Below are positions 1 through 8,200 of a DNA stretch of 34,953 nucleotides, in pieces; position 1 is the stretch's first letter, and each line of letters opens with the position of its first letter. The notes beneath the pieces are model-generated. The model did no database searches, was not told the DNA's origin, and saw only the letters and a program-made list of their open reading frames with translations. The stretch covers positions 1 through 34,953 of the forward strand of contig JAFTXK010000084.1 in assembly GCA_017461635.1 (NCBI GenBank). The letters run 5' to 3'. A program made the translations under genes and the position numbers. Origin of the DNA: Clostridia bacterium. GTDB taxonomy: Bacteria > Bacillota > Clostridia > Oscillospirales > CAG-272.

Positions 1-1677
1 CCCGAGGGAGAAAAGCTCTCGGGCGGTGATATTCCGCTGAGCGTCTATCCCAGACCGCGGATGGTGAGAAGCTCCTATCTCTGCCTTAACGGAGAATGGG
101 ACTTCGGATGGGGCAAGTCCCCGAAATACGGCGAAAAAATTCTCGTTCCCTTCCCGCCCCAATCTCTTCTCTCGCGGATCGAAAAGAAGATATCTCAAAG
201 CGATACTCTTTTTTATAAGCGAAGCTTCACTCTGCCGGAAAGCTTTTCCCGCGGCGAAAGGATCATCATCCACATCGGCGCGGCGGATCAGTATGCATCA
301 GTATATCTTAACGGCAAAAGGCTGGGAGAGCACGAGGGCGGATATGAGTCCTTTTCATTTGATATAACCGAGCATCTTGAGCCAATAAATGAGCTGAAAA
401 TAACCGTCCGCGATGAGCTTGACAGCTTTGTTCTCCCTTACGGAAAGCAATGCGAAAAACGCGGCGGCATGTGGTATACCCCCTTTTCGGGAATTTGGCA
501 GACGGTTTGGCTGGAAAGCGTTCCCGAAAACCATATTACAGGCGTTTCGGCAGACTGCGATACCGAATGTGCCATTATCAAGGTCACGGCATCGGGCAAA
601 AATGACGGTGTTCTGATATTTGAAGGGGAAGAGATACCCTTGGCAGACGGCATGGCAAGGATCAAGCCTGCAGATCCTATTCTTTGGTCGCCTGAAAATC
701 CCCATCTTTATTATTTTAAAGTGCGTTTGGGCAAGGATGAGATCAGCTCATATTTCGCTCTCAGAAAAATCGAATCAAGGGTCATAGCAGGCATCCCGCG
801 CCTTTGTCTCAACGGCAAGCCCTATTTTTTCCACGGAGTTCTTGACCAGGGCTATTTCAGCGACGGAATATGTACCCCGGCAGATTCCGTCAGCTTCGAA
901 AGAGACATAAAGCTGATGAAAGAAATGGGCTTCAACACTCTGCGGAAGCATATAAAGACCGAGCCGGAGCAATTCTATTATGACTGCGACCGCCTGGGCA
1001 TGATAGTTTTCCAGGACATGATAAATAACGGTCCATATTCCTTTATCCGCGATACCGCTCTGCCAACGGTGGGACTGAAGTGCCTTCCCGACAAATTCAT
1101 GCACAGGAATAAAAAGACGCGAGCCGCATTTGAAAGATCTGCCGTCCAAACGGTCATGCGGCTGAAAAATCATCCCTCGGTTTGTTATTTCACGATCTTT
1201 AATGAGGGCTGGGGGCAATTTGACAGCGAAAAAATGTATCATAAGATCAAGGCGATCGCGCCGAATCACATCATCGATACCGCTTCGGGATGGTTCAAGG
1301 GTGCTGAAAGCGATGTTGTCAGTCCTCATGTTTATTTTAAGCCCGTAAAAATAAAAAAGGCTGATAAGCCCATTGTTCTTTCAGAATTCGGCGGATATTC
1401 CCATTCGCCCGAGGGGCATGTTTTCAATCCCTACAAAACCTATGGATATAAGCTTTTCGAAAGCACAAAAGACCTTGAAAACGCTATTGTCGGGCTCTAT
1501 GAAAAAGAGATAATTCCTGCCGTTAAAAACGGGCTTTGCGGCGCGATCCTTACCCAGTTTTCGGATGTTGAGGACGAAACAAACGGACTTGTGACTTATG
1601 ACAGAAAATTGGTCAAGGTCTCGAAAGGAAGAATGCAAAGGATCGCCGAAAAATTATATAAGGAAATTGAAAAATGA
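1..1677 (+). CDS. Glycoside hydrolase family 2 enzyme (5'-truncated by window edge)
   Basis: Retaining beta-glycosidase of the beta-galactosidase/beta-glucuronidase clan. The reading frame is open to base 1 without a stop, and the residues before the first ATG (position 61) read PLSVYPRPR followed by MVRSSYLCLNGEWDF. That is the usual GH2 N-terminus, so position 61 is not the true start and the gene is cut by the window. From position 61 the order is a sugar-binding jelly-roll domain (GGMWYTPFSGIWQTVWLE), an Ig-like domain, then a TIM barrel. Numbered from base 61, the acid/base is E382 in FNEGWG and the nucleophile is E442 in VLSEFGG. No signal peptide is visible in the part present, so location is unknown. 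The substrate (galactoside, glucuronide or other) cannot be told from these motifs. The family and both catalytic glutamates are secure. Confidence 0.93.
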   Translation, partial: PEGEKLSGGDIPLSVYPRPRMVRSSYLCLNGEWDFGWGKSPKYGEKILVPFPPQSLLSRIEKKISQSDTLFYKRSFTLPESFSRGERIIIHIGAADQYASVYLNGKRLGEHEGGYESFSFDITEHLEPINELKITVRDELDSFVLPYGKQCEKRGGMWYTPFSGIWQTVWLESVPENHITGVSADCDTECAIIKVTASGKNDGVLIFEGEEIPLADGMARIKPADPILWSPENPHLYYFKVRLGKDEISSYFALRKIESRVIAGIPRLCLNGKPYFFHGVLDQGYFSDGICTPADSVSFERDIKLMKEMGFNTLRKHIKTEPEQFYYDCDRLGMIVFQDMINNGPYSFIRDTALPTVGLKCLPDKFMHRNKKTRAAFERSAVQTVMRLKNHPSVCYFTIFNEGWGQFDSEKMYHKIKAIAPNHIIDTASGWFKGAESDVVSPHVYFKPVKIKKADKPIVLSEFGGYSHSPEGHVFNPYKTYGYKLFESTKDLENAIVGLYEKEIIPAVKNGLCGAILTQFSDVEDETNGLVTYDRKLVKVSKGRMQRIAEKLYKEIEK

Positions 1678-1685
1678 TAGGACAG

Positions 1686-1714
1686 AAGGTGGCTCACAAA
1701 AAGTGAGCCACCTT
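1686..1714. terminator. Bidirectional rho-independent terminator
   Basis: A perfect 12-bp stem (AAGGTGGCTCAC and its complement) with an AAAAA loop lies between the convergent GH2 gene (stop at 1677) and the WG-repeat gene (stop at 1715). T-rich sequence flanks the stem on both strands, so it probably ends both transcripts. Confidence 0.85.
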
Positions 1715-2827
1715 TTAAACAAGATAATACAATATTCCGTAAACCTGATCGTAATCATCCTCGGTCAGCAGAACCTTTCCGTTTTTATCCACTATTTCAA
1801 ATTCGCTGTTGTGGTGATGATCCCAGGCAATAATATATCCGTCGCTGTATGAAGAATAATTTGTATATGCACTCTTTACCATTTTCTTTCCCTCTGTATT
1901 TATCAGATAAAAATCACAGATACAGGGAAAATTCCAGCATTTATCCGGCGGATCATTACTGATTGTAGCATAGCCGTATTTATCGAAGCTATAGGCTTGA
2001 GCATATTGGAGAGTTATAGAGTAATTTCCGTCTTTGTCAATATAACCGTACTTTCCGTCTATACTTACACATGCAAGTCCGCAGGGGGCAAAATCCTCAG
2101 CGGTATCGAATTTAGGCTTGATCAGAAAATACCCTTCTGTATCGATGTATCCCCATTTGCTTCCAAGCTTAACCCTGGCAATTCCCTCCTCCGTAAAGGA
2201 AGACGCATCATCGAATACGGGTTCAATATAATATTTTCCCTTTTCATTTATATATCCCCATTTGCCCTCATATTTAACTGCCGCATAGCCGCAGAAAAAA
2301 GCTGAAGCTCTTTCATATACCGCTTCGGTCAGCTTTTTTTCGCTTGGTTTCTTATAACCGTATTTATCCCCCTCGCGGTATATTTCAAAATCCTTTTTCT
2401 CTTCGGCATCGGTCTCTTCCGGGGCTTTTATTTTTTCACCCTTTGTATTAATATAATAGGATTCATCGCCTTCGGTAACATAGGCACAGCCATTCTCAAA
2501 GGGCTTGGTATATCGAAATTTCGGTTCAACTATGTATTCACCGCCTATATCAATATATCCGTAAAGAATATCTCCATTGCTGTCACGCTCACCTACCTCG
2601 GCAATGCCGTATTCATTAAAGTCGCATGCACTTGCGAATTTCAGATCAATAACAAGGCTGAAGCTTTCATCAATATAGCCCCATTTATCTCCCTTTCGAA
2701 CAGCAAGGAGCCCTTGATTAAACAACGTGACATCATTAGTATCATTTTCCTCGACCTGCTCACCGCAAGACACGCACAAAAGCGTCAAAGCGATGAAAAG
2801 GGATAATAAAAACAGGTTTTTTCTCAT
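1715..2827 (-). CDS. WG-repeat lipoprotein (370 aa)
   Basis: Exported lipoprotein of unknown function. The start is set by the ribosome site: AGGAG at 2836-2840 lies 8 nt before ATG at 2825-2827, whereas an in-frame ATG at 2845 would put the Shine-Dalgarno inside the gene. The protein begins MRKNLFLLSLFIALTLL and has a lipobox at LCVSC, with lipidation probably at C21. The rest is seven or eight WG repeats of about 35 residues of the type KWGYIDESFSLVIDLKF, with two or three degenerate members near the ends. Such repeats are common in Clostridia and their ligand is unknown. It has its own strong promoter and shares terminators with its neighbours, so it is probably monocistronic. A longer paralogue lies at 19090-20610. 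Confidence 0.85.
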   Translation of the reverse strand: MRKNLFLLSLFIALTLLCVSCGEQVEENDTNDVTLFNQGLLAVRKGDKWGYIDESFSLVIDLKFASACDFNEYGIAEVGERDSNGDILYGYIDIGGEYIVEPKFRYTKPFENGCAYVTEGDESYYINTKGEKIKAPEETDAEEKKDFEIYREGDKYGYKKPSEKKLTEAVYERASAFFCGYAAVKYEGKWGYINEKGKYYIEPVFDDASSFTEEGIARVKLGSKWGYIDTEGYFLIKPKFDTAEDFAPCGLACVSIDGKYGYIDKDGNYSITLQYAQAYSFDKYGYATISNDPPDKCWNFPCICDFYLINTEGKKMVKSAYTNYSSYSDGYIIAWDHHHNSEFEIVDKNGKVLLTEDDYDQVYGILYYLV

Positions 2828-2883
2828 AAAAAACGCTCCTTTCATGTTCTATATATTGTTTTCTATCGATCTTCTTTAATTTT

Positions 2884-2912
2884 ATTATACAGTATTTGCT
2901 TTTGTTTGTCAA
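2884..2912 (-). promoter_or_regulatory. Consensus sigma-70/sigma-A promoter for the WG-repeat gene
   Basis: Read on the minus strand, TTGACA (2907-2912), a 17-nt spacer and TATAAT (2884-2889) match the housekeeping consensus at all twelve positions. The transcript would start near 2877, giving a leader of about 50 nt. Confidence 0.85.
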
Positions 2913-2927
2913 CATTTTGAAAACAGC

Positions 2928-2951
2928 AAGGGTCGGCTTCAGCCGACCCTT
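2928..2951. terminator. Hairpin terminator after the propeller lipoprotein gene
   Basis: An 11-bp GC-rich stem (AAGGGTCGGCT and complement) with a 2-nt loop lies 20 nt beyond the stop of the 2971-4908 gene. On the minus strand it is followed by GCTGTTTTC, a weak T-tract. It also stands just upstream of the promoter at 2884-2912 and would insulate the next gene. Confidence 0.7.
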
Positions 2952-2970
2952 TTATCGTTTTATCATGCAA

Positions 2971-4908
2971 TTACCAAGAGGTAACTCTTGTAAATTCCCA
3001 TGCGCCGTTATTATTTATTATATAATATATCCTTGCCTGTGCTCCGTAGGCCTTCTGAGTTGTAACGCCGTCTTCTCTGAGGGCGGTATCATCATTGCTT
3101 TGTGCCGCAATATAATAGAAACCGTTGCCGAGAGAGATACAGCCGTTATCTCCCTGAAGTGCGGTATTGATACCGCAGATCCTTGCGGCATAACCCGTAT
3201 CGCCATAGGCTATGGCATCATGATTATCGATATTCCCCTTTTCGCAAACGCATTTGAGCGTTGCATGCCAGCCAATAAGCCTTTCACCTCTGTTTCCGTC
3301 ATTATCAAGGTCATTTATATCTGTATAATTTTCTGCGTACTCCATGGCGATCCTGTAATGCTCGCTATCCTGGGGAACGCTCTGACCAACCTCAACTACG
3401 TCCATATAAAGCTTCTTCGAGCCATCGATAACGGTGAGGCTGTCCTTTGGATATTCGTTGGTTTCCTTTGATCTTCCGTATGTCCAGAGCAGGTAATCGC
3501 CCGTGGTCTTATCATAGCAGATGACCTGAGTACCGTAAGTATGATATCCGCAATAAACATACATATTATATTTGATATCGATAGTAGTGTCATCATCATT
3601 TGTAACTCTCTCATAGGTCATAGGCAGGAGGTTTTCCTCTGTGATATCATCAAAATCGAATATCATTATCTGCTGATTATCATCGTCATAGCGGTAAGTA
3701 TCATAAGAGCCTTGGGTCCGCACGGCAATGATATAATCCTCATCATCATTCACTTCCACATCCTCTGTGAGAACGGTGCCCGCCTTATAGACTGTTCCGT
3801 CAGAAGCCGTTATATCCTCATCCGTCTTATAGCCTGCGGGAAGAATATAGCCGCCGCCGGGAAGCTTACCGACAGTAATACCGTCAATACCGCCGCCGCC
3901 AAAGCGTGCCACAGCTTTTCCATCGGAATTGGTAAAGGTTCTGTCAATTGAAAGCTCTGCGATATTTAAACCGTAAAGCAGAGGATCCTCTTCGCTATCC
4001 TGAATATAACCATTATCAAAAACGCTGTCGTCAAGCACTCCGATATATCTCTTATGCTTACTGAGAGAGGTTTTGCTGATTCCGAGACCGATATAGATCT
4101 TCCCCTCATGCCAATAAAGGTTTCCGATATGAGTGGAAAGGGATATCATCTCATCCGATACCTTATAAACTCCCACCTCTTCGCCCTGCTGATTTACCTT
4201 AACTATAATACCGGTGAAGGAAAAATAAATATTGCCCTCATCATCCATGGTCATGCCTTGCAGATGCTGTGCGCCATAGATCTCGCTGCCCTCATTATCT
4301 GCATATCTTGTATAGCGGTTGGGAGTTGCGACTGTGGGAACATATTTTGCGCTGAGATTATCGGTATCTTTATATACAAAGGTTTCGGGAAAAATGACCT
4401 TGCCGTCCGATATGAAATTTTCGATAAAATAATTCACCGCGTTATATGTTGCAATATCGGAAAGACCCAGGATCACAATATCCTTGCCAGAGACCGTGAC
4501 AACATAATCAAGATTGTTTTCCAGAAGAGCCGCGGCTTCATCTGCGGCGGTGCGGTCTGCCTTGCCTATGATGATCTCCGCCCCCGATGCCGCGCCCGAA
4601 TCGGTTGCAACGCTGAGCCTTGCGCCCGTTTCTGCGGCAATGGCGCTCTGAAGAATGGTCAGCAACTTTTTTACCATTTCGCTTGCGCCTTCAGAACGGA
4701 TAATAGTCCATTCTTTAATATCCAAGGTGCTTTCAACCGTTTCGGCTGCGGTTTCCGCATTTGTTTCGGCAACTGTATCCGCAACTGTATCGGCAATCGT
4801 TTCGGTTAAGGTATCTGTGTCCTTCACTGTGTCTTTACCCTCTCCGCAAGAGCAAAGAATAAGCAAAAGGGAAAGTAAAAGGCAAAGGATAAGTAATGCT
4901 TTTTTCAT
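2971..4908 (-). CDS. Lipoprotein with N-terminal GH20b-like domain and C-terminal propeller-like domain (645 aa)
   Basis: Secreted lipoprotein, function unknown. The start is the ATG at 4906-4908, preceded by GAGGAG at a good distance; the longer reading frame to 4992 lacks such a site. The signal MKKALLILCLLLSLLLILCSC has its lipidation cysteine at C21. A Thr/Asp/Glu-rich linker follows. Residues of about 65-165 (TGARLSVATD, AEIIIGKADR) resemble the small alpha/beta domain found before catalytic domains in GH20/GH67-type proteins; that is a by-eye likeness only. From about residue 188 to the end is a domain with repeated beta-strand units (DDEGNIYFS, EGKIYIGLG) and a DLDNDG calcium-type loop. 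It is clearly homologous to the end of the neighbouring 1999-residue protein. I read it as a beta-propeller. No catalytic residues are recognised. Confidence 0.75.
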   Translation of the reverse strand: MKKALLILCLLLSLLLILCSCGEGKDTVKDTDTLTETIADTVADTVAETNAETAAETVESTLDIKEWTIIRSEGASEMVKKLLTILQSAIAAETGARLSVATDSGAASGAEIIIGKADRTAADEAAALLENNLDYVVTVSGKDIVILGLSDIATYNAVNYFIENFISDGKVIFPETFVYKDTDNLSAKYVPTVATPNRYTRYADNEGSEIYGAQHLQGMTMDDEGNIYFSFTGIIVKVNQQGEEVGVYKVSDEMISLSTHIGNLYWHEGKIYIGLGISKTSLSKHKRYIGVLDDSVFDNGYIQDSEEDPLLYGLNIAELSIDRTFTNSDGKAVARFGGGGIDGITVGKLPGGGYILPAGYKTDEDITASDGTVYKAGTVLTEDVEVNDDEDYIIAVRTQGSYDTYRYDDDNQQIMIFDFDDITEENLLPMTYERVTNDDDTTIDIKYNMYVYCGYHTYGTQVICYDKTTGDYLLWTYGRSKETNEYPKDSLTVIDGSKKLYMDVVEVGQSVPQDSEHYRIAMEYAENYTDINDLDNDGNRGERLIGWHATLKCVCEKGNIDNHDAIAYGDTGYAARICGINTALQGDNGCISLGNGFYYIAAQSNDDTALREDGVTTQKAYGAQARIYYIINNNGAWEFTRVTSW

Positions 4909-4956
4909 TTTGTGTTCTCCTCGAATAATAATTTGCAATAGTAACATTACTGTCAC

Positions 4957-5031
4957 AAACAATCCCTCAGTCACGGCGAATGAAAAAATCACTCTAATTT
5001 TAGTTATTTCGCCGTGACTGAGGGATTGTTT
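4957..5031. repeat. MITE-like palindromic element (24-bp perfect inverted repeat)
   Basis: Arms 4957-4980 and 5008-5031 are exact reverse complements, with a 27-nt AT-rich loop. The arm core CCCTCAGTCACGGCGAA resembles small intergenic repeats seen in many gut Clostridia (from memory, not searched). It is inserted about 50 nt upstream of the start of the 645-residue lipoprotein gene and could end or modulate transcription entering from the right. Confidence 0.75.
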
Positions 5032-5054
5032 CCTGTGGTGAGTTACTTCTTCGC

Positions 5055-5128
5055 TAAATTATTGGCAACCTCTAAAAACTCAAAATAAATAAATAAATAA
5101 ACAATAATTTAGAGTTTTTAGAGATGCC
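5055..5128. repeat. Dispersed repeat, copy A, with interleaved inverted repeats
   Basis: Four segments alternate. TAAATTATT (5055-5063) is complementary to 5103-5111, and CTCTAAAAACTC (5070-5081) is complementary to 5112-5123. GGCA at 5064 also pairs with TGCC at 5125-5128. The two stems interlock and cannot form together except as a pseudoknot. The block 5066-5086 is identical to 34761-34781, and AAACAATAATTTAG at 5099-5112 recurs at 34791-34804. An AAAT microsatellite run (about 5082-5100) forms the spacer. Confidence 0.75.
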
Positions 5129-5168
5129 CTATTGCTAACATGTCTTAAAATATTATCATATATTCCGC

Positions 5169-5198
5169 CAAAGGGCTGTCGGAAAAGACAGCCCTTTG
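5169..5198 (-). terminator. Rho-independent terminator of the 1999-residue LRR gene
   Basis: A perfect 12-bp stem (CAAAGGGCTGTC and complement) with a 6-nt loop lies 15 nt after the stop of the 5213-11212 gene. The T-run after the stem is short on the minus strand. Together with the repeats to the left, it suggests that the two propeller-domain genes are not simply one transcript. Confidence 0.7.
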
Positions 5199-5212
5199 AA
5201 GAGATATAAAAC

Positions 5213-8200
5213 TCAGGAATCTGATACTCTTACGAAAGACCAAGAACCGTGATAGCGGCTGATTCTATAAAGTCTCGCCTGTCCGCCGTAAGCGGTCTGC
5301 TCTGTTGTACCGTCTGTTTTGTACATTGTGGTATTACTCTGAGCCGCAACATAGAAATAGTCATTTCCAAGGCTGATACAGCCATTGTCACCAGCAAGAC
5401 CGGGTCTTGCGCCGCAGTATTTGACAGCATGGCCGGTATCACCATAGACAACTTCCTCGTGGTTATCGAGATGAAGCTTACCGCATACGCACTTAAGCGT
5501 CATATGCCAGCCAAGCAGCTGCTCTGATGTATCACCGTCGTTATCCAGGTCCTTTTCATCGGTATAGTAGGTTGCCCATTCGCTGGCAGTATCATAATAC
5601 TCGCCGGTCTCGGGAACGCTCTGACCAACCTCAACTACGTCCATATAAAGCTTCTTTGAGCCGTCAATAACATTAAAGTTATCATCCGGGAACTCATTGC
5701 AGCTGTCGGCTCTGTCATAAGGCCACAACTGTATATCGCCTGTGCCCTTATCATAGCAGATAACCTGACAGCCGTATTCATGATAACCGACATAAACGAA
5801 CATATTGTACTTAATGCTGATGATATCTGCGTCATATTCGGAAGCAACTCTATCATAAGTCATGGGAGTGAGATTTTCGCCGTCAACGATATCGTCAAAA
5901 TCAAATGCCATTATAATTTGATTATCGTCGTCATAGCGGTATTCATCATAAGAACCGATAGTTCTTACACCGAAGAGATAGTATTCTTCATCTGTGACTT
6001 CAAGATCCTCTGTAAGTTCTGTTCCTGCGGTATATACATTGCCGTCCGAGCCTGTTACATCCTCCTTCAGAGTATAGCCTGCGGGAAGGATATAACCCTT
6101 GCCAGGAAGCTGACCGACTGTGATACCGTCGATACCGCCGCCGCCAAATTTGGCATGAGCCACTCCATCGGCAGAAGTAAAGGTTTTGTTATAAGAAATA
6201 TCTTCAATGCAAACAGCCTTCATCAAAGGAGCAGAATCGCTGTCCTGAACATACCCGCCGTAATCCTCAAATACACTTTCATCAAGAACGCCGATATATC
6301 TCTTACCGCCGGATACCTCTGTTTTACTGATTCCGAGACCGATATAGATCTTGCCCTCATGCCAGTATATATTACCGATATGCATGGAAAGCTTTGATAT
6401 CCATTCGGAAGCCGACTTATAAACGCCTACCTCTTCGCCTGCCTGATTGACCTTAACGATCATATTTGTAAGCGAGAAGTAAATATTTCCTTCATCGTCC
6501 ATAGTCATACCCTGGAGATGCTGAGCACCGTATTTCTGAGAAGCATCGGGGGTTTGATATCTGGGATAACGGTTGGGAGTGGTTACTGTAGCGGCATAAT
6601 CGATAGATTCGCTGTATTCGGGAACTTCAGTGCCCTGATCGGCAATCGTAACCGCCAATGTCTCGCCGAGAATATAGGTATCGGCAGGAATAAGTGCTTC
6701 TGCCGCCGCGATGATCTCATCTGTAATAGCAACACCCTTCTCGCTGCGGACAAAGGGGATATAGGTCTCGCTATCCGAATACTCACGAACGAGAGTAACC
6801 GTAACACCCTCATAGCCATTGAGTGCTGTTTCCCTGATGGAGGTGTCCGCACCCTGAAGCAGAGTATTCCATACAGCCTTTTCATCAATATTTGCACTAA
6901 GAATGCCTATCTTATCGGAATTCAGACACATATCAAGGGTCACATCATAGAGATTAAAGAAGATCTGACCGTCTTTTGTGGCATAATTTGCATAGAGAAC
7001 ATAGTCATAACCGTCAGCATCGGTATATACCACATATGCGCATGAATAGATATCTCTCTTGTGATTTGCACTGTATTTTACAACCGAACCTGCAAAGTCA
7101 ACATGCTCGCCCTTAACTGTGGTTTTAAGAACCTTTCCGTATTTTTCGCCTTCATCCGTGATCTGATATACCGGAATCTTTTTGATGGATGTTGCCTCAG
7201 AGACATAATTACCGTTTCTGAGCTTGATATCAACTCCGCCCCATACATCATATTCGGATGCGGAGGTAAGCACAACGCCATATTCCTTAAGGGTATATCC
7301 AAGTGCTTCAATATTATCATTCTTCTTTTCGTCAAAGGAGAAGATAGCGCGCAGACCGTTATAGGAATTATAACGGATCTCAAAGCCCATTGCCGAGATA
7401 GAGCCGTTTATATTCTTTACGGTATATACAAGTGAACTGAGCGCAGAGGAAACCGCATCGCTCGTAACATGCAGAACAAGACCGTCATTTGCGGGGAATG
7501 TTTCAGCAGTTGCCGAAGAAAGATCGAAATTCGGCTTTTCGATCACGATCTTTGTCAGCTTATCGCAGCCGTAAAATGCATTTGTACCGATTCCGCCGAA
7601 TCCCTCGGTGATAACGATATCGGTAAGATTCTTACAGCCATAGAACATATTGTTCGCAATAATTATTGCCGCATTATCAGATGATTGTCTTGTAAGCTCT
7701 GAGGGCATGATAACCTTTTTGATAGATTCACATCCTGAGAACATTGAGGGCATATTATAGTCCTGCTTCTTCCAGAAGGAAAGGTCAATAACTCCGTCAT
7801 AACTGTCATCCGAGCCATAGCTTACGGTAGTAAGCGAGGGACAATTCTGGAAAAGACCGTTAGTACCGCTACTGCTTATGGAAATTCTGTAAAGAGCTCT
7901 GGAGAAATGAATATGCTTAAGATTGGGAAGATTTGAGAAAGCGCAGTCCTGATGCTGAGCATATATCTGTGTGCCGCCAAAATTAACAACATAGATAGAT
8001 TCGATAACATCGGTCCAAGTCGTCTTCCAATCCTGCCAAACAGTTGTATATTTATTCATGCTAAAATTAGAGCTGTTGCTTGCTGTCTCACCGGCAGATG
8101 GGGTAATGGTAAGCTTACCTTCTGTCTCATCTAAGAACCAACGGAACTGTACAGCACCAGTATTCGAATTTATAGCTGCGTCCTCACGGAGAAGCGAATT

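Noticed and set aside
4054-4809. A 251-residue plus-strand frame with Cys-rich sequence within the propeller lipoprotein gene
   Set aside because: Composition is that of an antisense frame; the minus-strand gene has a signal peptide, ribosome site and a homologue next door.
5082-5100. AAAT tandem run as a phase-variation microsatellite
   Set aside because: It is non-coding, only four to five units long, and forms the loop of a repeat element; no gene start or promoter spacer contains it.
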